Below are positions 39,807-47,723 of a stretch of DNA of 64,000 nt, in pieces. The position numbers were made by a program, and so were the translations under genes. Origin of the DNA: Planctomycetota bacterium (GTDB lineage: Bacteria > Planctomycetota > UBA1135 > GCA-002686595); the NCBI GenBank assembly GCA_016709875.1, contig JADJLZ010000001.1, forward strand, positions 620,001-684,000, given 5' to 3'. The notes under the pieces are model-generated. The model was given only the letters and a program-made list of their open reading frames with translations. It did no database searches and was not told the DNA's origin. Position 1 is the first letter of the stretch. Each line of letters starts with the position of its first letter.

Positions 39807-41327
39807 CTAGTTCGAGAAGCCGTCGGCGAGGTCCCTGCGCCGGAAAACGAGAAAGTCGCTCCCGCAGCTCTGGGCGAGCGCCCGCGGGTCGAGCTCGAGT
39901 TCCTGGGCGCCGCTCGGCGAGAAGCGCGCGATCGGCACGTAGCGCGCACGCAGATCCGCATCGGAGTAGAAGTGGCCGATGCAGTGCGAATCCACCGCGA
40001 GCAGCAGGTACTCCGGCCGCAGATCGCGCGCCATCCGGTTGGGCTGCGTGTACTGCGATGCCAGCGGCCAGGTGCGTCCCGCGCAGTCGAACACCGTCCC
40101 GCTCCAGGCCCAGCCGAGCGCACCGATGTCGGCGGCGAGGATGCGCGCGCGCGGCGAGACACGGCCGATCGAGCGCGCCCACTCCTGCAGCGGCGCGTAC
40201 ACGCGCTCGGTCACGTGTTCGCGCTCCGTGGCGGCGACTGATCCGTAAGCGAGCAGGAGCAGCGGGGCTCCGAAGACGACCGCGCGCTCGCGCACGAGGG
40301 CCAGCGCGTCCGAGGGGATGCGCGAGCCCCAGCGCGCGATCAGTGCTTGCGCGCCCTCCGCGAGCCACAGACACCATACGCACAGCGGCAGTTGCAGGCG
40401 CCAGGACCAGGGATGCACGCGCGCGAGCAGGAAGCAGGCGCTCATCCCGAGCACGAACAGGCTCAGCGTGCGCGGCGCACCCTTGCGACCGAGGCTGCGC
40501 CAGGCACCGAGCAACACCAGCGGAAGCGCGACGAGCAGCAGCGCGTGCGGCACGAACGCTTCCCGCGACACCTCGATCACGAATTGGAGTTCGCCGCGCC
40601 AGCCCGCCGCTCGCGTGTCGTGCGCGGAACCGAGCGCGGAGCGCAGCGAGTGCGGAATGAGATCGCCATACGTGTAGACCACGCCGACGAGCGAGAGCGC
40701 GCCCAGGATCGCGACGGGCAGCGTGAACCGACGCAGCGTGGGACGCGAGGCGCGCGCACTCCAGCCCAGCAGGAGGATCAGGAGCGCACCTTCCGGCCGC
40801 ACCAGCGTCGCCAGCACGCCGAGCAGCCCGGATATCCGCGCGTGGTCGCGCTGCAGCGCGAGCACGGCGCCGAGCGCGAGCGCGGTGAAGAGCGGGCCCT
40901 CGCCACCTGCGGCGTCGAGCATCCCCAAGCGCGGCAGGAGCGCAAAACACAGCAGCGCCAGCGTGGAGCCCACGCGACGCCGTTCGAGAAGCTCGAGCAG
41001 GAACCAGGCACTCGCCAGCGCACAGGAAAGACCCAGCGCCAGGCTCACGCGCTCGGGCGTGAGCCCCAGTCGCAGGAACACCCCCAGCAGCGCGGAGTAG
41101 CCCGCGGACGCCGCACCGAGCACCGGCTCCCAGGGCTCGCCCGGGTTGTAGACCAGCCCAGATCCCTGGGCGAGGTTGCGCGCGTAGCGGAAACTGATGA
41201 AGGCGTCCTCACCCAGCGGCAGAGCCCAGTGCGCGAGCGCGCGACAGGCGAGCACGAGCGCGAGCAGAATGCACACTTCGTGCGTCCGGAGGCGCGCTGA
41301 ATCGCGGGAGACGCGGGAGACGATCAT
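39807..41327 (-). CDS. Polytopic GT-C-type glycosyltransferase, AftB-like
   Basis: The 506-residue protein has about ten membrane helices. The first extracytoplasmic loop reads GEDAFISFRYARNLAQGSGLV and then YNPGE. This is very like the DDAFISYRYARNLADG loop of mycobacterial AftB-type arabinosyltransferases and related GT-C proteins, whose acidic pair binds the polyprenyl-phosphate sugar. The C-terminal 100 residues form a soluble domain. The ATG at 41327 has GGGGGA 8 bases upstream; the frame beyond it is not protein-like. The transferred sugar is unknown. Confidence 0.78.
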   Translation of the reverse strand: MIVSRVSRDSARLRTHEVCILLALVLACRALAHWALPLGEDAFISFRYARNLAQGSGLVYNPGEPWEPVLGAASAGYSALLGVFLRLGLTPERVSLALGLSCALASAWFLLELLERRRVGSTLALLCFALLPRLGMLDAAGGEGPLFTALALGAVLALQRDHARISGLLGVLATLVRPEGALLILLLGWSARASRPTLRRFTLPVAILGALSLVGVVYTYGDLIPHSLRSALGSAHDTRAAGWRGELQFVIEVSREAFVPHALLLVALPLVLLGAWRSLGRKGAPRTLSLFVLGMSACFLLARVHPWSWRLQLPLCVWCLWLAEGAQALIARWGSRIPSDALALVRERAVVFGAPLLLLAYGSVAATEREHVTERVYAPLQEWARSIGRVSPRARILAADIGALGWAWSGTVFDCAGRTWPLASQYTQPNRMARDLRPEYLLLAVDSHCIGHFYSDADLRARYVPIARFSPSGAQELELDPRALAQSCGSDFLVFRRRDLADGFSN

Positions 41328-41564
41328 TCGACATTCCCCCTGCGGCCGCGCAGGCGCGACGGACACGAACCCTCCGCGAGGCACTGCCTCTTGATTTCTC
41401 GGGCCCCTGCCACCGCGGCCACGAACAAGCCACAGGCAGCAGGGCGCGAGCACCTGCCCGGGATCGACATGCGAGCGTTTCTCCCGTTCTGAGCATAGCA
41501 AGGCCACCGCGCGCGTGTAGCCCTGTTTGGCAGGAAGCGCAGAAAGTATGCTCAGTCGATCCCT

Positions 41565-42602
41565 ATGCATCCCTGCCTGCTACTGGCGATCGCCACCCTC
41601 CCCGTCCAGGATTCGCCCGCCCTTCCGGCGGATTCCGGCATCGTGAGTGCAATTCTCATCAGCGTGGACGGACTGCGCAGCGACGCAATCCTCGCCTTGC
41701 CCGCCGATGAATTACCTAGTTTCACGCGCTTGCGCGGAGGGACTTCCACGCTGAACGCGCGCTGCGACCCCGACTACTCGATCACGCTGCCGAACCACAC
41801 TTCGATGATCACGGGGCGACCCGTGCTCGGTCCGGACGGGCACCACTGGATCCAGAACGACGAGGCGCCCGAGGACGCGACCCTGCACAAGAACCGAGGG
41901 CAGTACGTAGCCAGCGCTTTCGACGTCGTGCACGACCGCGGCTGGCACACCGCGCTGCTCACCGGCAAGCCCAAGTTCGCGCTCTACGACCACAGCTACG
42001 ACGTCGAAGACGGCGCGCCCGACACGACCGGACCCGACGACGGCCGCGACAAGCTCGACGACTATGTCTACACCACGAAGACCGAGGAGATCGGCGATGG
42101 CGTCCTGCGCGAGCTCGGCGACGGCTCGCGGCACTGCTTTCTCTTTGTGCACTTCGCGGTCACCGACCTCACCGCGCACGTCACGGGCTGGGACATCACA
42201 CCTGGCTCGAAGTACATGAAAGCGGTGCAGAAGGTCGATGCGGAGCTCGGCAAGATCCTCGCCGCGATCGACGCGCAGCCCGCGCTGCGCGGACGCACGG
42301 CGATCGTGCTCACCGCCGACCACGGCGGTGGCGCACCCTTCAAGAGCCACGACCAGCACGGGATGTGGGTGGACTACATCATCCCCTTCCTCGTCTGGAC
42401 CGGCGCTGGACCGCGCGCGGACCTGTACGAGCTCAACACCGCGACGCGCAAGGACCCGAGCCTCGCGAACCCGCCGACGGATGCTGCCGGCCTGCCCCCG
42501 ATCCGCAACGGCGAGGGCGGAAACGTTGCGCTGCAGTTGCTGGGACTACCCGCGATCGCCGGCTCCACACTCGATGGAAAGCAGGACCTGCGACTGCACT
42601 GA
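41565..42602 (+). CDS. Exported phosphodiesterase/nucleotide pyrophosphatase-like protein
   Basis: The 345-residue alkaline-phosphatase-superfamily enzyme has metal site LISVDGLRSD, nucleophile Thr74 in ITLPNHTSMITG, HFAVTDLTAHVTGW and LTADHGGG. The TLPN nucleophile motif is that of type I phosphodiesterases (PF01663), not sulfatases. The N-terminus (MHPCLLLAIATLPVQ) looks like a short signal. It probably hydrolyses phosphodiesters outside the cytoplasm. It is divergent from the AftB-like gene across 237 bases. Confidence 0.87.
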   Translation: MHPCLLLAIATLPVQDSPALPADSGIVSAILISVDGLRSDAILALPADELPSFTRLRGGTSTLNARCDPDYSITLPNHTSMITGRPVLGPDGHHWIQNDEAPEDATLHKNRGQYVASAFDVVHDRGWHTALLTGKPKFALYDHSYDVEDGAPDTTGPDDGRDKLDDYVYTTKTEEIGDGVLRELGDGSRHCFLFVHFAVTDLTAHVTGWDITPGSKYMKAVQKVDAELGKILAAIDAQPALRGRTAIVLTADHGGGAPFKSHDQHGMWVDYIIPFLVWTGAGPRADLYELNTATRKDPSLANPPTDAAGLPPIRNGEGGNVALQLLGLPAIAGSTLDGKQDLRLH

Positions 42603-43040
42603 GGACACTCGTAGGAGCCGGCTCCCTCGCCCGCGCGGCCTCGTGCTCGCCCGCAGCCCCCCCCGCGCGATCGCGCGGCGCCACGCGAATCGCGGCTTCG
42701 AACGAACCTGCCGCCGTGCGCAAGCCTGCGTCCAGGCCATGCATGCCACGCCGGACGCTCTCGAAAGCAGCCAGCCATGCGGGTATTCCCGGCGGGAGCC
42801 GGTCTGCCCGGTCCAGCGCCACGAAGGCTGCGCCGCGCAGTGGCTCGAAACGCCGTTGGATTTCACCGGCGGCTTCCACGAAGCGCCGGCAAAGCTCCCG
42901 CGGGGGCCGGCTCCCAGCCGGCCTCAGGGCCCTGCATCCTGCGCGCCCGCCGCGCGTCGATCCGGTTTGGGTCCTGCCGGACCGCCGTTCAGGAACGAGA
43001 CTGCCCTGCCAGGATCACGGCGGATCGCTAGCATCAGGAC
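42603..43040. repeat. Palindrome-rich intergenic block, REP-like
   Basis: These 438 bases have no convincing gene. GGAGCCGGCTCC is a perfect 12-base palindrome at 42614-42625, the related GGGAGCCGG recurs near 42791, and GGCCGGCT/AGCCGGCC with loop CCC makes a hairpin at 42905-42923. The flanks read like dispersed GTAGGAGCCGGCTCC-type elements seen in many GC-rich genomes. A minus-strand frame at 42433-42879 has protein-like stretches but overlaps the phosphodiesterase gene and resembles no family I know. Confidence 0.5.
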
Positions 43041-43646
43041 ATGTCCCCCGAGGCCCCCCCCGACTCGCAGGAACTGCTGCGTCGACTCCAGCAGGGCGAA
43101 GCGGCCTTCCTGGCCAGCCTGCTCGAGCGCCATCTGCCACGCCTGCGGGCGTTCGTGCGTCTGCGGGTCGATGCATCGGTACGCGCGCAGGAATCGGACT
43201 CGGACCTCGTCCAGACGGTGTGTTGCGAAGTCCTCCAGAACGCACACCAGTTCCAGTTCCTGGGCGAGGAACGCTTTCGCGCCTGGCTGTTCCAGACCGC
43301 GTTGAATCAGATTCGCGACCGGGCACGCTACAACCACGCCGAAAGGCGCAACCCCGCCGCGCGTGACCCCGAGCGCTCGGCGAGCGACCTCTCCGACTCC
43401 TACTGCCGCGTGCACACCGCGAGCCAGGCGGCGATCGCGCAGGAGACCGCCGAGGCGCTCGAGCGCGCCTTCGACCTCTTGAGCGAAGACCACCGCAGGG
43501 TGATCACGCTCTCGCGCATCGTCGGACTTTCGCACGCCGAACTCGCCGTCGAGATGGGACGCAGCGAGGACGCCGTGCGCGTGCTCTTGTCACGCGCGCT
43601 CGTCGCCTACATCGCTGCGATGGATCGCGTGCAGGGCAAGCGCTAG
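43041..43646 (+). CDS. ECF-type RNA polymerase sigma-70 factor
   Basis: The 201-residue protein has region 2 (SLLERHLPRLRAFVRLRV ... SDLVQTVCCEVLQN ... FRAWLFQTALNQIRDRARY) and region 4 (FDLLSEDHRRVITLSRIVGLSHAELAVEMG, with its helix-turn-helix). The Q-T-V-C-C and RDRARYN wording is typical of the large planctomycete ECF groups, which often lack a simple anti-sigma partner; none is adjacent here. The downstream neighbour is the secreted protein 110 bases away, a possible target, which is inference. Confidence 0.92.
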   Translation: MSPEAPPDSQELLRRLQQGEAAFLASLLERHLPRLRAFVRLRVDASVRAQESDSDLVQTVCCEVLQNAHQFQFLGEERFRAWLFQTALNQIRDRARYNHAERRNPAARDPERSASDLSDSYCRVHTASQAAIAQETAEALERAFDLLSEDHRRVITLSRIVGLSHAELAVEMGRSEDAVRVLLSRALVAYIAAMDRVQGKR

Positions 43647-43755
43647 AAAAACTCGCCGAATCGGCGTGATCCGCAGAGGACGGATTCGTTTCGCAGAGGG
43701 TGGCCCCATCCAAGCGGGGTCACGCTTCTACCCCATTCGAAACGGAGACCCGTCC

Positions 43756-46245
43756 ATGAGTCCGCGTGCCCCCCAGAGCCTCGCCCCCCGAGGCCTGATC
43801 GTCCTTCCCCTGCTCGCCTCTCTCGCCATGGCCCAGCGCCCGGCGAGCCCGGCTCCCGTGAATCCGGCGCAGGATCCGCAGTTGAAACTGCCCGCGCCCC
43901 CGGCCCCCTACCAGGCCCCGCTGACGCGCGAGACGAATACCAGCATCCGTCCCTCTCTCGCGCCCGCAAAGTCGCCGGAACTCGACACGCAGCATGCGGG
44001 CTACCGCATTCCGCACGACCAGCTGTACGTCTCGCAACAGCCGGACGGTTCGCCGCAGGTGCGCGCGCGCGCGTTCAAGGCAGAGTTCACGCCCCAGAGC
44101 GCGACGTACATCCCCTTCTGCGGCTCCGCAGCGCCGCTGAATCACCCGCTGAGCTTCCAGATCCAGGGCATCACCTCGGGCGCCGAGCCCGTGGCCTTCG
44201 ACGCCAACGTCGTCGCCTCGATCGCCGGCCAAACCGTGAGCTACGCGCGCGGCGGCGTCACGGAGGTATACGAACTCGATCTCGACACCATCGAGCAGGA
44301 GTTCGTCTTCGACTCGCTGCCCTCGAGCGGCGACCTCGTCGTGCGCCTGGCTGTCTCGACCGACATGCAGGCATCCGTCGACGGCGACTCGATCGTCTTC
44401 AGCAGTGCCGATGGCTCGGTGCGCTACAGCGCCGCCACCGTGGTCGACGCCAACGGCGTGAGCGCCCCCGCGTCCACAGAACTCGACGGCAACAGCATCG
44501 CCTTGCGCGTTTCGGCTGAGTTCCTCGCCACGGCGAGCTTCCCGGTCACGATCGACCCGGTTTTCAGCACCTTCGGCATCACCTGGAACGCGGAGCCGGT
44601 CGACAGCTTCGCCCCGGCGATCGCCTGGGACGAGAGCAATCAGCGCTACTGCGTCGCCTACCAGGAGGTCTTCAGCGCCACCGACAACGACGTCGTGCGC
44701 ACCTTCGTCTCGCCGACGGGCGGGTTCCAGTCCGGGGCCTACGTCGACACGAGCCTCTCGGCCTACTGGGCCAAGCCGGACGTCGCCAACAACAACGACT
44801 CCAACACCTTCCTTATCGCCGCGGAGGTCGGTCTCCCGACGAGCGGGACACGCACGATCCATGGCCGCATCGTCGACGCTGCCACTGCGGCGCTCGGCGC
44901 CGACGTGCTGATCAGCACGGCGGACTCCTCCGGAGAAAAGGTCGATGTCAGTGTCGGTGGCGACCCCGCGATCGGCTTCAACACGTACACCGTGGTGTGG
45001 CGCCGCATCTTCGTCGCAGGCGCCGATGACGACGTCCACGCCCGGCGGGTGACCGCCACTGGCGCACTGGTCGGAACCAGCACGATCCTGGTCGACAACA
45101 GCGGCGGCACGCTCGATCGCCTCCCGCGCATCGCGAAGTCCTGCGAGGGTCCCGGCACCTTCCACGTCGTGTGGGAGCGCCAGATCAGCGCGACCGACCA
45201 CGACGTCTACGGCGCCGAAATGCTCTACGACGGCACGGTTTCGATTGCCTCGACGCTGATCACGTCCGGCGGCAACACGATCACCCCGGCCTGCTCCCCG
45301 ATCGACAACACCGGCAACTGGCTGCTCGTCTACAGCTACGACTTCGGCGACCACGACATCATGGGCTCGCTCATGAGCGGCGTCACGGTCCTCCACAACC
45401 AGAACCTGAGCTACCTGGAGTCCGCGCTGGGCACGGGCAACCTGTTCCAGGACCAGATCCACCCGGCTGCGGACACCGACGGCGTTCACTTCGCCTACAG
45501 CTACTCCGAGGCCTTCTCGACCAGCACGACCGACTACGACATCTATGTTGCCACGGTCGACACGGTCAACTCGCAGCTTCAGATGGGCGAATTCCAGCAG
45601 AACCTCGCCTTCTCCACCACGCACGAGGACTTCCCGCGCATGTGCTCACGGCAGGGCGCGGGCGGCAGCGGCCGAGAGCTCGGGCTGGCCTGGTCCGACA
45701 CCGGGGGCACGAACCTGGGCAACATCGAGGGCGGTACCTACGGGACCAGCGACTTCGCGAAGATCTGCTCGCCCGGCTTCAATGGCGTGAGCGCCTGCCC
45801 GTGCTCTCAGATCTCCCAACTCGGCAAGGGCTGCGACAACAGCAGCTTCACGGGCGGTGCCTCGCTCGAGGGCTTCGGCGGCGCGTCGATCTCGGTCGAC
45901 ACGGCGTACTTCGTCACCTCCGGCGAGAAGCCGACCGCGACAAGCATCGTCTCCCAGGGCAACGCGCTGCTCGCCAACGGCGTGAGCTTCGGCCAAGGCG
46001 TGCGCTGCGCCGGAGGAACGCTGAAGCGCCTGTACACGAAGACGGCGGTGGCGGGTTCGATCACCGCGCCCACGGGCGGCGATCCGAGCATTCACAACCG
46101 CTCGGCCACGCTCGGCGATCCCCTCGCTGCAGGCTCGACCCGGTACTACTACGTGTACTACCGCGACCCTTCCGTCCTCGGCTCCTGCGCCTCGAACCTG
46201 ACCTTCAACTCGACGGACACTGTCCAGGTGATCTGGCGTCCGTGA
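43756..46245 (+). CDS. Secreted protein with lineage-specific C-terminal module
   Basis: The 829-residue protein has a signal peptide (LIVLPLLASLAMAQ) and a Pro-rich stretch. A body of repeated beta-strands follows; segments such as AIAWDESNQRYCVAYQE and HVVWERQISATDHDVYGAEM look like beta-propeller blades. The last 150 residues form the module CPCSQ ... GKGCDNSSFTGG ... FGQGVRCAGGTLKRLY ... YYRDP ... FNSTDTVQVIW, nearly the same as the end of the protein at 26244-27716. The function is unknown. I chose the ATG at MSPRAP because the 30 codons before it are not signal-like. Confidence 0.82.
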   Translation: MSPRAPQSLAPRGLIVLPLLASLAMAQRPASPAPVNPAQDPQLKLPAPPAPYQAPLTRETNTSIRPSLAPAKSPELDTQHAGYRIPHDQLYVSQQPDGSPQVRARAFKAEFTPQSATYIPFCGSAAPLNHPLSFQIQGITSGAEPVAFDANVVASIAGQTVSYARGGVTEVYELDLDTIEQEFVFDSLPSSGDLVVRLAVSTDMQASVDGDSIVFSSADGSVRYSAATVVDANGVSAPASTELDGNSIALRVSAEFLATASFPVTIDPVFSTFGITWNAEPVDSFAPAIAWDESNQRYCVAYQEVFSATDNDVVRTFVSPTGGFQSGAYVDTSLSAYWAKPDVANNNDSNTFLIAAEVGLPTSGTRTIHGRIVDAATAALGADVLISTADSSGEKVDVSVGGDPAIGFNTYTVVWRRIFVAGADDDVHARRVTATGALVGTSTILVDNSGGTLDRLPRIAKSCEGPGTFHVVWERQISATDHDVYGAEMLYDGTVSIASTLITSGGNTITPACSPIDNTGNWLLVYSYDFGDHDIMGSLMSGVTVLHNQNLSYLESALGTGNLFQDQIHPAADTDGVHFAYSYSEAFSTSTTDYDIYVATVDTVNSQLQMGEFQQNLAFSTTHEDFPRMCSRQGAGGSGRELGLAWSDTGGTNLGNIEGGTYGTSDFAKICSPGFNGVSACPCSQISQLGKGCDNSSFTGGASLEGFGGASISVDTAYFVTSGEKPTATSIVSQGNALLANGVSFGQGVRCAGGTLKRLYTKTAVAGSITAPTGGDPSIHNRSATLGDPLAAGSTRYYYVYYRDPSVLGSCASNLTFNSTDTVQVIWRP

Positions 46246-46360
46246 TTGCGCCATGAGCGGAATCGCCGACTTCGAGTCGGCGGGCCCACTCGCTTCCTTC
46301 CGGGGCCGGGTTGGACTCGTTCCAACTCGGTCCCGCTGCGTCGCGGGAGACAGCGGCGGT

Positions 46361-46437
46361 TGGTACACCCAGCAGGGTTCGAACCTGCAACCGCCGGTTC
46401 CGAAGACCGGAGCTCTATCCAGTTGAGCTATGGGTGC
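46361..46437 (-). tRNA. tRNA-Arg (anticodon UCG)
   Basis: The 77-base cloverleaf has acceptor GCACCCA pairing with TGGGTGT (one G-U), D-arm AGCTCAACTGGATAGAGCT, anticodon stem CCGGT/ACCGG with loop CTTCGGA (34-36 = TCG) and T-arm GCAGG-TTCGAAC-CCTGC. CCA is encoded. It reads CGA (and other CGN) codons. It begins four bases after the sodB terminator hairpin. Confidence 0.95.
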
Positions 46438-46440
46438 ACG

Positions 46441-46481
46441 CCAAAAAGAACCGCGGCGCGCGTCACTGACGCGCGCCGCGG
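46441..46481 (-). terminator. Intrinsic terminator after sodB
   Basis: Arms of 15 bases (CCGCGGCGCGCGTCA and its complement) flank one base; in RNA the top few pairs would open into a loop. On the minus strand the stem is followed by TTCTTTTT. It starts 28 bases after the sodB stop and ends right before tRNA-Arg. Confidence 0.85.
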
Positions 46482-46509
46482 ATTGTAGCGTCGGAGCGCC
46501 GAGTCGTGC

Positions 46510-47121
46510 TCAGCGCGCGGCGGCGGTCGCCTTGCCGGCCTTGGCGAAGTTCTCGGCCGCGAACTTCCAGTTGACGAGGTTCCACCAGCTCGCGACATAC
46601 GCCGCGCGGTCGTTGCGCTTGTCGATGTAGTACGCGTGCTCCCACACATCGCACACGAGCAGCGGGACGTTCGCGCCGGTGAGCGGCGTCTCGGCGTTGG
46701 CGGTCTTCTCCACCGCGACGCTGCCGTCGGGCTTGCGCACGAGCCAGGCCCAGCCGGAGCCGAACTGGCCGATGCAGGCGTCGGCGAAGGCCTTCTGGAA
46801 AGCCTCGAAGCTCCCGAAGGCCTTGGTGATCGCCGCGTCGAGTTCGCCGCTGGGCTTGCCGCCCGCGCCCGGCGCCATCGAGTTCCAGTAGAAGGTGTGG
46901 TTCCAGATCTGCGCGGCGTTGTTGAAGATCGCGCCGGGGCCCGCCTGCTTGACGACGTCCTCGAGCTTGGCGTTCTCGAACTTCCCGCCGGCGACGAGCT
47001 CGTTGAGCTTCTTCACGTACCCGGCGTGGTGCTTGCCGTAGTGGAAGTCGAGCGTCTCCGGGGAGATGTGCGGCTGCAGGGCAGTCTTCGGGTAGGGCAG
47101 TTCGGGGAGGGTGAAGGCCAT
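46510..47121 (-). CDS. sodB: Superoxide dismutase, Fe type
   Basis: The 203-residue cytoplasmic enzyme converts superoxide to hydrogen peroxide and oxygen. Metal ligands are His27 (DFHYGKHH), His75 (IWNHTFYW), Asp158 and His162 (CDVWEHAYY). Gln71 in NNAAQIWNHTFYW is the second-sphere residue typical of iron enzymes. Length matches SodB. The gene is monocistronic, with a hairpin terminator just downstream. Confidence 0.96.
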   Translation of the reverse strand: MAFTLPELPYPKTALQPHISPETLDFHYGKHHAGYVKKLNELVAGGKFENAKLEDVVKQAGPGAIFNNAAQIWNHTFYWNSMAPGAGGKPSGELDAAITKAFGSFEAFQKAFADACIGQFGSGWAWLVRKPDGSVAVEKTANAETPLTGANVPLLVCDVWEHAYYIDKRNDRAAYVASWWNLVNWKFAAENFAKAGKATAAAR

Positions 47122-47209
47122 GGTCGTTGCTCCTTTTCGGTTCTTGGGGGGCTCCCTACAGGTTTACTCGATCCGCGCGCGGCACTCCAGGCCCAGAGCG
47201 CGCGAAGAG

Positions 47210-47698
47210 TCAGGGAGTTCCGAGTCTCCAGAGCGGACGCACGATCGAGCTGAAGGGCCAGGGCGACATCGCGAGGATCAGCGCGATCGCGAGGCCGAAG
47301 AACAGCGCGATGCGGCGGTGGCGGCTGGCATCGCTCTTGGCCTTGCCCGCGCTGACCTTGCCCAGGTGCACGCAGGCGATCGCGAGCAGCATCGACGCGC
47401 CGTGCTCGACGGCCCAGAAGCGCAGGGTCGGGTCCTTCATCGCCGCGCCGAAGTCCGTGCGCGCCTGGCTCGCGACCGGGCTCCACACGAAGTAGAGCAA
47501 CAGGCCGAGGATCAGCTGCAGGTCCGCGGCGATCGTGGCCAGCAGCATCAGCAGCTTCACGAGCGGGCTCGTGCCGCTCTTGCCGGACCAGCCGCGCAAG
47601 CCCAGCAGGAACAGCCAGGCACAGACCGCAGCGAGCAGCAACCGGAGCGTGGAGTGGGCCGTGAGCGCGAATTCGAGGCTGGTCATGCCGCCGAGCAT
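47210..47698 (-). CDS. Small four-helix membrane protein of unknown function
   Basis: The 162-residue protein has four predicted membrane helices. A His follows the first loop (TAHSTLRLLLAAVCAWLF), and further on are LQLILGLLLYFVWSP, MKDPTLRFWAVEH and ALILAMSPWPF. Conserved-looking His residues (HSTLR, VEH, VHLG) could bind haem, and similar proteins in Bacteroidetes are sometimes labelled cytochrome b-like, but I cannot assign a function. An ATG 12 bases downstream is an alternative start. Confidence 0.7.
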   Translation of the reverse strand: MLGGMTSLEFALTAHSTLRLLLAAVCAWLFLLGLRGWSGKSGTSPLVKLLMLLATIAADLQLILGLLLYFVWSPVASQARTDFGAAMKDPTLRFWAVEHGASMLLAIACVHLGKVSAGKAKSDASRHRRIALFFGLAIALILAMSPWPFSSIVRPLWRLGTP

Positions 47699-47723
47699 GG
47701 CGAGTGCCGCGACTGAAATCCAC

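Noticed and set aside
42433..42879. A minus-strand frame with protein-like stretches (EAAGEIQRRFEPLRGAAF)
   Set aside because: It overlaps the end of the phosphodiesterase gene, has no ribosome binding site or known homology, and sits on a palindrome-rich block; kept only as part of the repeat description.
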